DNA of 10,943 nt from Candidatus Aenigmatarchaeota archaeon (GCA_030672885.1 DAOVFN010000011.1:1-10943); one strand, 5' to 3'; positions 1-6,732 are shown, counted from the stretch's first letter. Notes: generated from the letters alone by a model not told the origin. Translations and numbers: made by a program.

Positions 1-2
1 TC

Positions 3-977
3 GGCTATGTCCATGACTATGTAGCCAGAAGCATAGACCTCAAGACATTTACTGTGGGCGAGGAGCAGGTCGAACTCCTGAAGGCGTGGCCCCAGATCGA
101 GCTGGCGACAAGCCTGCTCGGCGGGAACTCCGATGGGGCAGAGATAGGGGTTCCGGACTACCACTTGGAGACCGCCAGGGGGGTCAGGATGACATTTGAC
201 GTGTATCAGACAAACAACTACGGGAACCTCGTAATGAAATGGAACGGCAGGGAGGTCATGAACCAGGCTGTCCAGACCAGGCAGCATGAAGTGTTCATAG
301 ACAGGGCCGATATCAGGGAGAGCAACACCCTGGAGGCCTATAGCACCGGACCGGGGTTCTATTTCTGGGCATCCAGCGTCTACATAATCAAGAACTTCAA
401 TGTGAACCTGGAATATGGGCCGCACAAGGTGATACCATTTGAGCTGCTTCCCAGCGAGATAGAGAGGTTTGACAGGGCAGAGCTCAGCGCATATGCAAGC
501 GGGACAGGAAAGCTCGACATAAAGATAAACGGTGTGCCCGTGTATTCGGATTACCCCAGGGGTGTGTTCACACAGGAGTTCACGCTCTTCAATGCCCCCA
601 TAAGGGCAGGGCAGAACATACTCACATTCATAGACGATACCGGGACATACACACTCAGGGACACCACGTTCAATATATACATAACAGGGGACCAGTCGGT
701 TGCGGGCCTCACCTTTAATATCACAGATGAGAACTACAATTACCTGACCCAGGGCATCTTCCAGGGCAAGGTGGACTACAAGATTGGCAGCATAGCAAGG
801 CAGGGAGGCCTTGAGATAGAGCTGAATGGCCACCGGTTAAACGCTCCGGCCCCTGTGATGGGGTGGAACAGCGCGTATTTCACGGCCAGTATGGCAGAGC
901 CAGGAGAGAACATGGTTTCCTTCTCAGGCACCGGAAGCTTTGACATCCCTGAGGCTGTTATTGGGCTGGAGAGGTAG
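3..977 (+). CDS. Partial beta-rich protein with three tandem domains (3' end only)
   Basis: The frame is open from the left edge (first full codon at 3), so the true start lies outside the window and the GTG at 54 is only the first in-frame start-like codon. The visible 325 residues are almost entirely beta-type. They hold three tandem units of about 85-90 residues, each with a core of the form G-x-L-x-I-x-(I/W)-N-G and, later, N-x-L-x-(F/A) followed by a TG(Y/F/S) turn. The cores are NLVMKWNG, KLDIKING and GLEIELNG. Such repeats suggest jelly-roll or Ig-like domains of a surface protein, possibly anchored or exported through the missing N-terminus. No catalytic motif or cysteine is visible. 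It lies upstream of, and is codirectional with, the giant surface protein, separated by 208 bases with hairpins. I do not recognise the family. That it is a real gene is secure; its function is open. Confidence 0.8.
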   Translation, partial: GYVHDYVARSIDLKTFTVGEEQVELLKAWPQIELATSLLGGNSDGAEIGVPDYHLETARGVRMTFDVYQTNNYGNLVMKWNGREVMNQAVQTRQHEVFIDRADIRESNTLEAYSTGPGFYFWASSVYIIKNFNVNLEYGPHKVIPFELLPSEIERFDRAELSAYASGTGKLDIKINGVPVYSDYPRGVFTQEFTLFNAPIRAGQNILTFIDDTGTYTLRDTTFNIYITGDQSVAGLTFNITDENYNYLTQGIFQGKVDYKIGSIARQGGLEIELNGHRLNAPAPVMGWNSAYFTASMAEPGENMVSFSGTGSFDIPEAVIGLER

Positions 978-1037
978 TAAGCCTTTACGGGAGTTATCAC
1001 TTCCACAAAAGCTTAAGTCAAATATGAAATTGCGCGT

Positions 1038-1132
1038 CTCTTTCGTTAACGTTTCTTTGACATCTCTGATGTCAAATTTTGCAGACGAAGTCTGCAATTC
1101 CTGAAGAAGCGATAGCTCTCGTAAAGAAAGAG
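1038..1132 (+). repeat. Intergenic multi-hairpin element
   Basis: Two perfect hairpins sit back to back. TTTGACATC-TCT-GATGTCAAA (1056-1076) has a 9-bp stem and 3-base loop. TTGCAGAC-GAA-GTCTGCAA (1079-1097) has an 8-bp stem and 3-base loop. They lie inside a possible closing stem, CTCTTTC (1038-1044) with GAAAGAG (1126-1132), giving a three-way-junction shape. The first hairpin runs into a TTTT stretch, so it may simply terminate transcription of the upstream gene. A small structured RNA or mobile-element remnant is also possible. The element ends just before the TATA box of the next gene. Confidence 0.55.
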
Positions 1133-1141
1133 TATTTTACT

Positions 1142-1185
1142 AATTTATACGGTTATGGCCAATTATTATACGGGTGGATTAGTTG
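1142..1185 (+). promoter_or_regulatory. TATA box and GGTG ribosome site of the giant surface protein
   Basis: A TATA-like TTTATAC at 1144-1150 would place transcript initiation near 1172. GGTG at 1173-1176 matches the archaeal anti-Shine-Dalgarno and lies 9 bases before the GTG at 1186. The TTG at 1183 directly follows an in-frame TAG (1180-1182), so only these two starts are possible. Spacing favours GTG. The predicted leader is about 14 bases. Confidence 0.5.
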
Positions 1186-4100
1186 GTGAGATGCCTTAAA
1201 TGCAACGCAGAATATAAAGTTGACGTAATTACTAAGAAAAAAATAATTCGTGGGGAAAGAATAGAAGAAACATTCTATAGGGTTCACTGCAAGAAATGCG
1301 GCCACGTTCTCAGCATTATGAGGTCTAAAGACAAAAAGGATTACATTAAATCTATGGGATTTGATAAGCCTGAGGAAATCCTGACAGAAGAGGAGTTCTT
1401 TAGATTTCAGACACAGCAAGCTGAAGGAGATTACCGTTTCGCTGAGAAGTTACCTGAACGTCACGCAAAAAGGATAAGGGAGCAACTGAAAAAATTAGAC
1501 CTTACTGAAGAAGAGGAAAATATCGAAAGGGAGAAGCTTGTAAAAGAGAAGGCACTAAGGAATCTTGTCTTAAGAGCGGCTTGGAAACTGAATAGAGCGA
1601 GGGGTATTTCGGAAGAAGAACGCAAAAAGCTTAAGAAAGATATCAAGGACGAGATTAAGGAAATCCGCTCAGGAGATTATGACCCAGACGACATGAAAAA
1701 GGAGATTGAGGCCATTTCTAAAGAGATAGACAAAGCGAAGGCAAGGGAAGATACCATCAAGGATATCGAAAAGGATATCAATAGAAAGAAGAAAAAGCTC
1801 AAAGATGAATTGGAGAAACCCGAGATAATTAGTCATGGAGAGGATTACTTTACAAAAAAACTGGGAGAAGAAGATGTTAAACACAGTTCCAAATATAAAG
1901 AGGCACACTGGACCGAGAAAAAAGATGCTTGGATAAACTTCTACAACCAGGAGATGGAGAATCTAAGGGCTGCTTATGAAAAAGGTGATTTAGATGATAA
2001 TGAATTCAGAAAGAACGTCAAGGACCTCAAGAAACATGTGAATCAGAAGATGCCCGAACGGGGAAAGTGGTCCTGGAGGGCTTCAAAAATGGGCACCCAC
2101 CACATAGGGACCCAGCTCAAAAGCGTGATATACATCCTTGCAGCAGTCCTTATCGGTGCGATTGTTTCCGGGACAACAGGGAGCTATCTGTTCTTTTTTG
2201 GATTCCTAGGCGTTTCCCTTTACCTGATAGCACCTGACCCGAAGAACATAGAGGAAAAGAAGGGCCAGAAGATAGGCTTAAGTTCAGTTCTTCTTTTTCA
2301 TCCTGAAACCAGAAGCAAGCAGAATAGTGCGGGATTCCTTAGGAGTTTTGGTAAGGTCACTGCAATAGCGTGCTTTGCATTCGGCTTCCAGGGAATGGGT
2401 GATGTGTTCAATACGCTATACATAGCGACCGCGGTGATTGGTTATTTCCTGCTTAAAGTGGAGTATGAGAATTCCCCGGAGTTCATAGAATCCCTCCTTA
2501 GGTTCTTCCTGGGAATGATGCTAATACCATGGATATTCAATGACATATTCGACTCGCTTATCCTGGCGGGCGTGGCATTTGCTTTCTTTGCTGTACCACC
2601 ACTGCCGAATGAGAGCAATAAGAATATTGGCCAGGTTCTTTCAAGAGGGCTTTCAGGGGCAACGGCATATTATGAGATGGCTGAAAAGTTCATATTCGGC
2701 GGAATCATGATTGTTGTCCTCATTGCTTCAGGTTCGCTTGGGTCTTTTGGTGGTCTTGCCAGTGAGGGGTGGCAGCTCACTGGAACATTAAAGTACACAT
2801 TCATATACTTCTGGCTGGTGTGCGGTGTGGCTGGGTTCTTCTCGCCAGCAAAGGAGAGGCCTGTCACGGGTGCCATAATGCTTGTAGCAGCCACAGTCAT
2901 ATACGGGATAGGCCCTGGCTCGCAGCAGATTGGCTCAGGCCTGCTGGGCCAGTGGTGGCCGAGTGTCAATGAGGCATTCGCATCTATAACAGAGCCCATG
3001 GCTAATTTGATGGGTTCTCTGGGCAAGACCTTCAGCCATGGATTCCTGCTTCTCACGAATCCCGTGGGCTATGCCACGCAGCTCATGAACGGAAGCTATG
3101 CCGACAATCCAGGTGGGCAGACAGGCTCGTTCGGAGTGGATATAAACGAGTTTACCATAACGAACATATTTCCAGAGCAGCCATACGTAGTTACGGCCAT
3201 AATGGAGAACAAGGGAGCCTCTGATGCTGAGAATGTCAGAATAAGTCTGCAGGCTAAATCAGGAGATAAGTTCGCGACCGAGGGAACCTCGCGCACGCGC
3301 ACAGGAATCACACAAACACGTGATAAGATGACTATAGATATTAGCAAGCTTGGGTTCGGAGATACATGTGATAACATTGATAATGAAAATACTATGCAGT
3401 TCACGGCTGATTGCATCAAGTATTATACGGGTCGTCAAACAAACAAGCTTGAAAAGCTTATGGTGTGGCAGGCGGCATTCCAGTCCAAGGGAATAAATTG
3501 TGATACAATAGTTGGTTCTAGCATGAGGAACAAGTATATACCCATCATGGCCACTGTCACATATGACTACGATTCATCTTCCAGGGTCGAGGTGGAGTTC
3601 ATGAGCAAGGCGGAATGGGAAAGGCTTGCCCAGGCAGGGCAGCTGGACAGCAGGTTCAGGTTCATAGAGTCGCAGTACACCAGCGCTCCTGTCAAGTTCC
3701 CCATAGGCACGGCAGGGCTCAAGAACCCAATACTGGAGGACCAGCAATTCCACATAAGCGTGATGCTTGACAGCGCGTTTGACAGGGACAGCGAGATAGA
3801 TGACGTCAGGGAGGTCAGCCTGACATATCCGGCGGACTGGAAGCTGAAGTCATGCACACCCCAGGGCACTGAAGCATCAGACAGCACCACAAAGACGTAC
3901 AGATGGAAATATTATGAAGAGGGCGCCAACGATAAACGAAAGCTGTCTCCAGGGGCCAAGACATTCGTGTGCTACTTCGAGTCCCTGAACAAGAAGCCGG
4001 ATGCCATGGGCGGCGCTCCAAGCAAGACCTATGTGGTGACAGCCCATGCAGACTACACGTTCTCGAGGTGGAAGATAAGGGACACCAAGATAGAGTTCGG

Positions 4101-4734
4101 CGGGTTCTGCTGCGATAATAATGATTGCAGTGATGACCAGTACTGCATAGGCCATGCATGCGTCTACAAGGAAGGCGAGGGCAGCGCCACTGTAACCAGG
4201 GGCCATGAGAAGTACTGCGAACTCATGAGCGGGTGCGGCATAGCGCAGGGCCAGTGCAGCTCCACAGGAAATAATAATTATTGGTGCAATGAGGGTTTGG
4301 TATGCACACATCTTGGAGCAGAATGGGTGTGCTGCCCGGATACAAACAAGATGTCAACAGATGAGTGCAAAACTGAATATGGGAAATGGAAGGCAGGCGC
4401 CAACATTCCGCCGGGGCCTGGGGATGCTGGTTTTTGCAAATACTTAAGTAAAGAATTAATATACGGATATGATATAGGAGCTAAATGCGACATTGGATGG
4501 GGTGGCTGCACATCGAATGATGAGTGTAACGCTTCACATGAATCACTTGAGGATTACGGTGTGCTTGTATGCAAGGATGTCTCGGGATTGAGCACAAAGG
4601 TTTGTTGTTTCCAAAGGGCAGATGACAGCAAATGCAAAGATGCTTATGCACTATGGCTTAATGGAAAAAGGAATGATGAAATCATGAAACTCTTTCCATC
4701 AGAACAAGGCAGTGGGACTGATATTATTGGCTAA
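1186..4734 (+). CDS. Giant chimeric membrane protein: zinc ribbon, charged helical region, multi-pass membrane domain, Cys-rich ectodomain
   Basis: About 1,182 residues. Domains in order: a C4 zinc ribbon (CLKC near residue 3, CKKC near 35); a strongly charged Lys/Glu helical region, probably coiled coil (about 50-295); about six to eight hydrophobic segments (about 313-350, 392-425, 437-472, 503-520, 535-554, 560-578, possibly more near 600-630); a beta-rich region with a CARDB-like start (TAIMENKGASDAENVRISL, near 671); and a C-terminal region from about 975 with 21 cysteines. That tail includes CCDNNDC and two related units ending WVCC and KVCC, each followed by an acidic stretch, C and a (K/L)W motif. 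The likely topology puts the N-terminus in the cytoplasm and the Cys-rich part outside, stabilised by disulfides. Base composition is uneven: the helical part (to about 2050) and stretches near 3300-3500 and 4260-4700 are AT-richer. I do not recognise the whole architecture. A surface attachment, sensing or envelope role is inference. Confidence 0.85.
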   Translation: MRCLKCNAEYKVDVITKKKIIRGERIEETFYRVHCKKCGHVLSIMRSKDKKDYIKSMGFDKPEEILTEEEFFRFQTQQAEGDYRFAEKLPERHAKRIREQLKKLDLTEEEENIEREKLVKEKALRNLVLRAAWKLNRARGISEEERKKLKKDIKDEIKEIRSGDYDPDDMKKEIEAISKEIDKAKAREDTIKDIEKDINRKKKKLKDELEKPEIISHGEDYFTKKLGEEDVKHSSKYKEAHWTEKKDAWINFYNQEMENLRAAYEKGDLDDNEFRKNVKDLKKHVNQKMPERGKWSWRASKMGTHHIGTQLKSVIYILAAVLIGAIVSGTTGSYLFFFGFLGVSLYLIAPDPKNIEEKKGQKIGLSSVLLFHPETRSKQNSAGFLRSFGKVTAIACFAFGFQGMGDVFNTLYIATAVIGYFLLKVEYENSPEFIESLLRFFLGMMLIPWIFNDIFDSLILAGVAFAFFAVPPLPNESNKNIGQVLSRGLSGATAYYEMAEKFIFGGIMIVVLIASGSLGSFGGLASEGWQLTGTLKYTFIYFWLVCGVAGFFSPAKERPVTGAIMLVAATVIYGIGPGSQQIGSGLLGQWWPSVNEAFASITEPMANLMGSLGKTFSHGFLLLTNPVGYATQLMNGSYADNPGGQTGSFGVDINEFTITNIFPEQPYVVTAIMENKGASDAENVRISLQAKSGDKFATEGTSRTRTGITQTRDKMTIDISKLGFGDTCDNIDNENTMQFTADCIKYYTGRQTNKLEKLMVWQAAFQSKGINCDTIVGSSMRNKYIPIMATVTYDYDSSSRVEVEFMSKAEWERLAQAGQLDSRFRFIESQYTSAPVKFPIGTAGLKNPILEDQQFHISVMLDSAFDRDSEIDDVREVSLTYPADWKLKSCTPQGTEASDSTTKTYRWKYYEEGANDKRKLSPGAKTFVCYFESLNKKPDAMGGAPSKTYVVTAHADYTFSRWKIRDTKIEFGGFCCDNNDCSDDQYCIGHACVYKEGEGSATVTRGHEKYCELMSGCGIAQGQCSSTGNNNYWCNEGLVCTHLGAEWVCCPDTNKMSTDECKTEYGKWKAGANIPPGPGDAGFCKYLSKELIYGYDIGAKCDIGWGGCTSNDECNASHESLEDYGVLVCKDVSGLSTKVCCFQRADDSKCKDAYALWLNGKRNDEIMKLFPSEQGSGTDIIG

Positions 4735-4741
4735 GTATCTA

Positions 4742-4779
4742 CTCGCTCATGGAACAAGAACCAAGCGAGCATACTTTTC
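4742..4779 (+). terminator. Hairpin downstream of the giant surface gene
   Basis: CTCGCT (4742-4747) pairs with AGCGAG (4764-4769). After a 2-base bulge, TGG pairs with CCA around the loop AACAAGAA, giving about 9 bp. It starts 7 bases after the TAA stop and is followed by a short pyrimidine-rich run containing TTTT. This fits a terminator or 3'-end structure for the upstream gene. The U run is weak. Confidence 0.4.
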
Positions 4780-4906
4780 AAGACATATATCCGAAAAATC
4801 TTTGTTTTGAATTTGAGAATTTTTGTACAAAAACGTATCCGCATATTATCGCTTACCGTAAGTGAGTAGTTACTTGTCTAATAGACACCGTTAAGTTGAC
4901 AGGTTA
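4780..4906. other. AT-rich intergenic stretch with short palindromes
   Basis: No gene is seen. It contains a perfect 14-bp palindrome, TTTTTGTACAAAAA (4820-4833), and a shorter one, CTTAC-C-GTAAG (4852-4862). These are candidate protein-binding sites or boundary sequences between the plus-strand surface gene and the minus-strand cassette, whose 3' ends converge here. Confidence 0.3.
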
Positions 4907-4937
4907 AAAATAAGGGTGCCTAGCCAGCACACCCTTA
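4906..4937 (-). terminator. Intrinsic-type terminator of the minus-strand cassette
   Basis: Read on the minus strand, TAAGGGTG (from 4937) pairs perfectly with CACCCTTA (ending 4911) around an 11-base loop, and TTTTT follows at once. It begins 17 bases after the stop codon at 4955. This is textbook rho-independent terminator geometry, more bacterial than archaeal, although archaeal RNA polymerase also stops at U tracts. On the plus strand no T run follows, so the orientation is clear. Confidence 0.75.
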
Positions 4938-4954
4938 TCTGTTCCACTCCCTTT

Positions 4955-5485
4955 CTACCTGCCCGGAACGGCCGTCCGCGTGCGGACGATAGTAAGCCGG
5001 GAAGGGTATACCTTTATGGTATCCGAGCCATCGTATTTGACCCTGACTACAGGTGTGTATCTGCTACCGGCGGACGGGGTCATCCACTCTATACGAATGG
5101 TCTGGGCCCTGTTCTTCAGACGATGGTGAAGTGTCTTGAACTGCTGGTAGCACAGAAACTGTGTGGGGTTCTTGAATTTGAACGCAGGAACCCGGATGGT
5201 GATTATTTCCCATGTATCGGGAATTTTATCCGAGTTAATGACAGTGTTCAGGTTCTTCTTAGTCAATGTTCCCGTCTTTGGATATGCAGCAACCACCTCG
5301 ATGTAAGAGGCGTCACCACCTATGAATGTATCCGAGGTGGGGGAAAGCCCGTATTTGGCAACAACAGAGAGGACTTTCCCCTCCTTGCCAATTGGGTTGA
5401 AGGTTGATGTTGTTTGCTGGGCCGCCACGATTGAAGCCAGCCCAAAGACCATAACCAGGGTAAGAATAATAGCAGTTTTTCTCAT
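4955..5485 (-). CDS. Small secreted protein of unknown function
   Basis: 176 residues from the ATG at 5485. I chose this start because AAAGGAG (5492-5498) lies 6 bases upstream and the protein then opens with an ideal signal peptide: MRKT, a hydrophobic core, and probable cleavage after VAA at residue 22. The frame stays open upstream to 5560, but those residues are not signal-like. The mature part is mostly beta-type and basic, with a single cysteine and no motif I recognise. It is the last gene of the three-gene minus-strand cassette, 97 bases after the lipoprotein gene, and its stop is followed by an intrinsic terminator. Its signal peptide resembles that of the secreted protein at 7728: both have TA, then a hydrophobic core, then IVAAQ at the cleavage site. 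That hints the cassette is expressed in the same host. Confidence 0.8.
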   Translation of the reverse strand: MRKTAIILTLVMVFGLASIVAAQQTTSTFNPIGKEGKVLSVVAKYGLSPTSDTFIGGDASYIEVVAAYPKTGTLTKKNLNTVINSDKIPDTWEIITIRVPAFKFKNPTQFLCYQQFKTLHHRLKNRAQTIRIEWMTPSAGSRYTPVVRVKYDGSDTIKVYPSRLTIVRTRTAVPGR

Positions 5486-5490
5486 AGTAA

Positions 5491-5498
5491 ACTCCTTT
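5491..5498 (-). promoter_or_regulatory. Strong ribosome binding site deciding the start at 5485
   Basis: AAAGGAGT on the minus strand, 5 bases before the ATG. The same AAAGGAG motif precedes the gene at 6401, so the cassette uses consistent, strong Shine-Dalgarno sites unlike most plus-strand genes here. Confidence 0.75.
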
Positions 5499-5582
5499 CT
5501 AGTCGGTTTAAGGTTTAATGAAGATTTTGTTACCAGGTGAATGATCTGATACCAAGACATTCTTTCTCGGGCCTATTTCTCT

Positions 5583-5930
5583 TCACCATTCGGTTGTCCG
5601 AATGCCAAAGCACTCTTTGTGTTTCACTTCCTTCTTGAGTTTTGCCTTTAAAGCAGCACTGAGTTCGGCTTCGGATTCCTGGCACCTCTTGATGTCAGCC
5701 TGCAGGGCGGTTCCAGCTGCTTGGCAGTTATTGAGTATACTGTCAGTCAGAGCTTTGTCCTTCTCGCATTCTTCGAGATCGGCCTCGAGCCCGTACATCT
5801 TGCCCTTCACCTCATTCCATGACACTTTCCCCTCCTCTCCAGGAAGGGTGAAAAGTTTCACTGAAGAGCATGATGTTAGGAGAAAAACGAATGTTATTGT
5901 AAAGACTATAAGAGAATGTTTTGGTTTCAT
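5583..5930 (-). CDS. Small coiled-coil lipoprotein with regularly spaced cysteines
   Basis: 115 residues. The N-terminus MKPKH, a hydrophobic core and a lipobox ending LTSC (Cys21) mark a lipid-anchored exported protein. The mature part of about 95 residues is a charged, probably coiled-coil helix (about 45-105) with cysteines at 55, 69 and 83. They are exactly 14 residues, or two heptads, apart, so they fall on the same helix face and could staple a dimer by disulfides. A further Cys lies at 107. Start choice: ACCTCCC at 5941-5947 reads GGGAGGT on the minus strand, 10 bases before the ATG. It is the middle gene of the cassette. I recognise no family. Phage spanin-like lipoproteins are similarly small and helical, but nothing here proves a lysis role. 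Confidence 0.75.
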   Translation of the reverse strand: MKPKHSLIVFTITFVFLLTSCSSVKLFTLPGEEGKVSWNEVKGKMYGLEADLEECEKDKALTDSILNNCQAAGTALQADIKRCQESEAELSAALKAKLKKEVKHKECFGIRTTEW

Positions 5931-5990
5931 CTTATTTTTTACCTCCCTTCTTGACTTTATTCTAGAGATTGTTTCCTAAGGTTATGCTGT

Positions 5991-6003
5991 TCACCTCCTT
6001 TCT
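5991..6003 (-). promoter_or_regulatory. Perfect Shine-Dalgarno sequence with no clear gene after it
   Basis: AGAAAGGAGGTGA on the minus strand is a full match to the 16S 3' end and overlaps the last codons and stop (AGG AGG TGA) of the membrane-protein gene. No ATG follows until 5930, which has its own site. The only local frame is GTG-started, ten codons long, and begins within the motif. Confidence 0.4.
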
Positions 6004-6401
6004 TGGTTTCTTAATCCTTTTCGGATTGCCATATTTCTTATTTTTGTTTTCAGTCTGTTCTCCTTTACTCGGGCATATGGGCAGATGTACCCAAGAACCC
6101 AGTATCCCCAACCCAGCAGGGCCAGGTGTGGGTGATGCCTTGCTGCACACAGTATGTGGTCAGCCCCAAGAGGAAGCAGAAGTGGCATGTCGCAGGTATT
6201 GCACCTTCTGTCGGGATAATAGTAAGAAGGTAGGGTGATGGATAATATGAAAATACCGCAAGACATAAGAAGGGCAGGGTCTAGGCACCATATCGTTGGG
6301 GACATAAATGCCACAATGACACCAATTATAAGGGAAACGGATCCGATAAGTTTGGTTATGATTATGGGGACTAAAAAATCAAAAATAATATTCGCATACA
6401 T
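5991..6401 (-). CDS. Small membrane protein with Cys/His cluster
   Basis: 136 residues. The start ATG at 6401 is set by AAAGGAG (6407-6413) five bases upstream. Two hydrophobic segments (about 4-34 and 41-60) form a membrane hairpin. Next comes a Cys/His-rich stretch, CNTC at 67-70, Cys85, then HHPH at 89-92, which could bind a metal. A third hydrophobic segment, LALLGWGYWVLGYIC (93-107), leads to a strongly basic tail (about 111-136), probably cytoplasmic. It is the first gene of the cassette and follows the structured element at 6425-6719, which could be its leader. The stop TGA lies inside an AGAAAGGAGGTGA sequence. I do not recognise the family. A plus-strand frame is also open here, but its reading has no ribosome site. 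Confidence 0.65.
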   Translation of the reverse strand: MYANIIFDFLVPIIITKLIGSVSLIIGVIVAFMSPTIWCLDPALLMSCGIFILSITLPSYYYPDRRCNTCDMPLLLPLGADHILCAARHHPHLALLGWGYWVLGYICPYARVKENRLKTKIRNMAIRKGLRNQERR

Positions 6402-6424
6402 CTTAACTCCTTTCTTTTAAGAAT

Positions 6425-6719
6425 TTGTTTGCAAGACCCCCAGAGACAACGGAAGTCTCCCAAAATCAGTGTATATTTAGAGCCCATGCTAAGCAAGCCT
6501 GTTCCTTTTTATTTGCGTGCATGGTGCGGCTTTTGTTTTGCGGCACCTGCATCACGGGACCAGGAGGTCCTGTGGAACCATTTGGTTGCTTGCATGGGCT
6601 TGTTGTCAAGTCCATATCTGAATTCCCGAAGGAATTCTTGGGATGTTGTTTGTTTTGATAGCGTGATAGAGACAATGGCCTGCATCCTGGGGAGCAGAGC
6701 AGCCACCGCCTCGTGGTAG
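6425..6719 (-). ncRNA. Candidate structured RNA or structured leader (copy A)
   Basis: Read on the minus strand, the sequence folds strongly. In order: a 7-bp hairpin GAATTCC-TTCG-GGAATTC (6637-6620) with a UUCG tetraloop. Then a long closing helix of about 17 bp, formed by AGCCCATGCAAGCAACC (6600-6584) and GGCTTGCTTAGCATGGGCT (6499-6481), with two bulges. It encloses hairpin GGACC-TCCT-GGTCC (6570-6557) and a stem of about 14 bp (6555-6515) with loop AAAACAAAA and a C-C mismatch. Last comes hairpin GAGAC-TTCCGTT-GTCTC (6459-6443). A TATA-like sequence (6740-6750) would start transcription near 6719. No U-tract terminator is seen, and the cassette's first ribosome site follows within about 12 bases, so this may be a 5' leader. 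Frames are open on both strands (plus 6375-6719, minus 6706-6509), but neither gives a recognisable protein. An insertion-sequence fragment remains possible. Confidence 0.45.
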
Positions 6720-6732
6720 ATAGTCTTATTAT

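Noticed and set aside
2670..4511. Several minus-strand frames of 77-144 codons
   Set aside because: They are shadows of the long surface gene, with no start signals and unnatural composition.
4916..5407. Plus-strand frame of 163 codons
   Set aside because: It lies opposite the secreted protein, which has a signal peptide, a ribosome site and a terminator. The plus reading has none of these.
4955..6401. Arginine codon choice as proof that the cassette is foreign
   Set aside because: CGN codons occur in the cassette but also in the DUF63 gene, so this alone does not separate them.
6481..6600. A MITE-like element with 17-base terminal inverted repeats
   Set aside because: Homology between the two copies extends beyond the inverted repeat on its 5' side, and no target duplication is seen, so the arms look like an RNA helix rather than element ends.
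6509..6706. Minus-strand frame with GTG start as a 65-residue protein matching the plus-strand frame at the right edge
   Set aside because: The copies share REFRYG and DNKPMQAT only where the DNA is nearly identical. The single base change there is non-synonymous, and no start codon exists at the matching place in the second copy.
6429..6719. Plus-strand frame of about 96 codons (open from 6375), with a similar C-terminal reading on the minus strand of 10943-10791, as a transposase or small protein
   Set aside because: The two readings align in part, but no family is recognisable, there is no ribosome site, and the alignment needs compensating single-base gaps. The strong RNA fold explains the conservation better. 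Not excluded.
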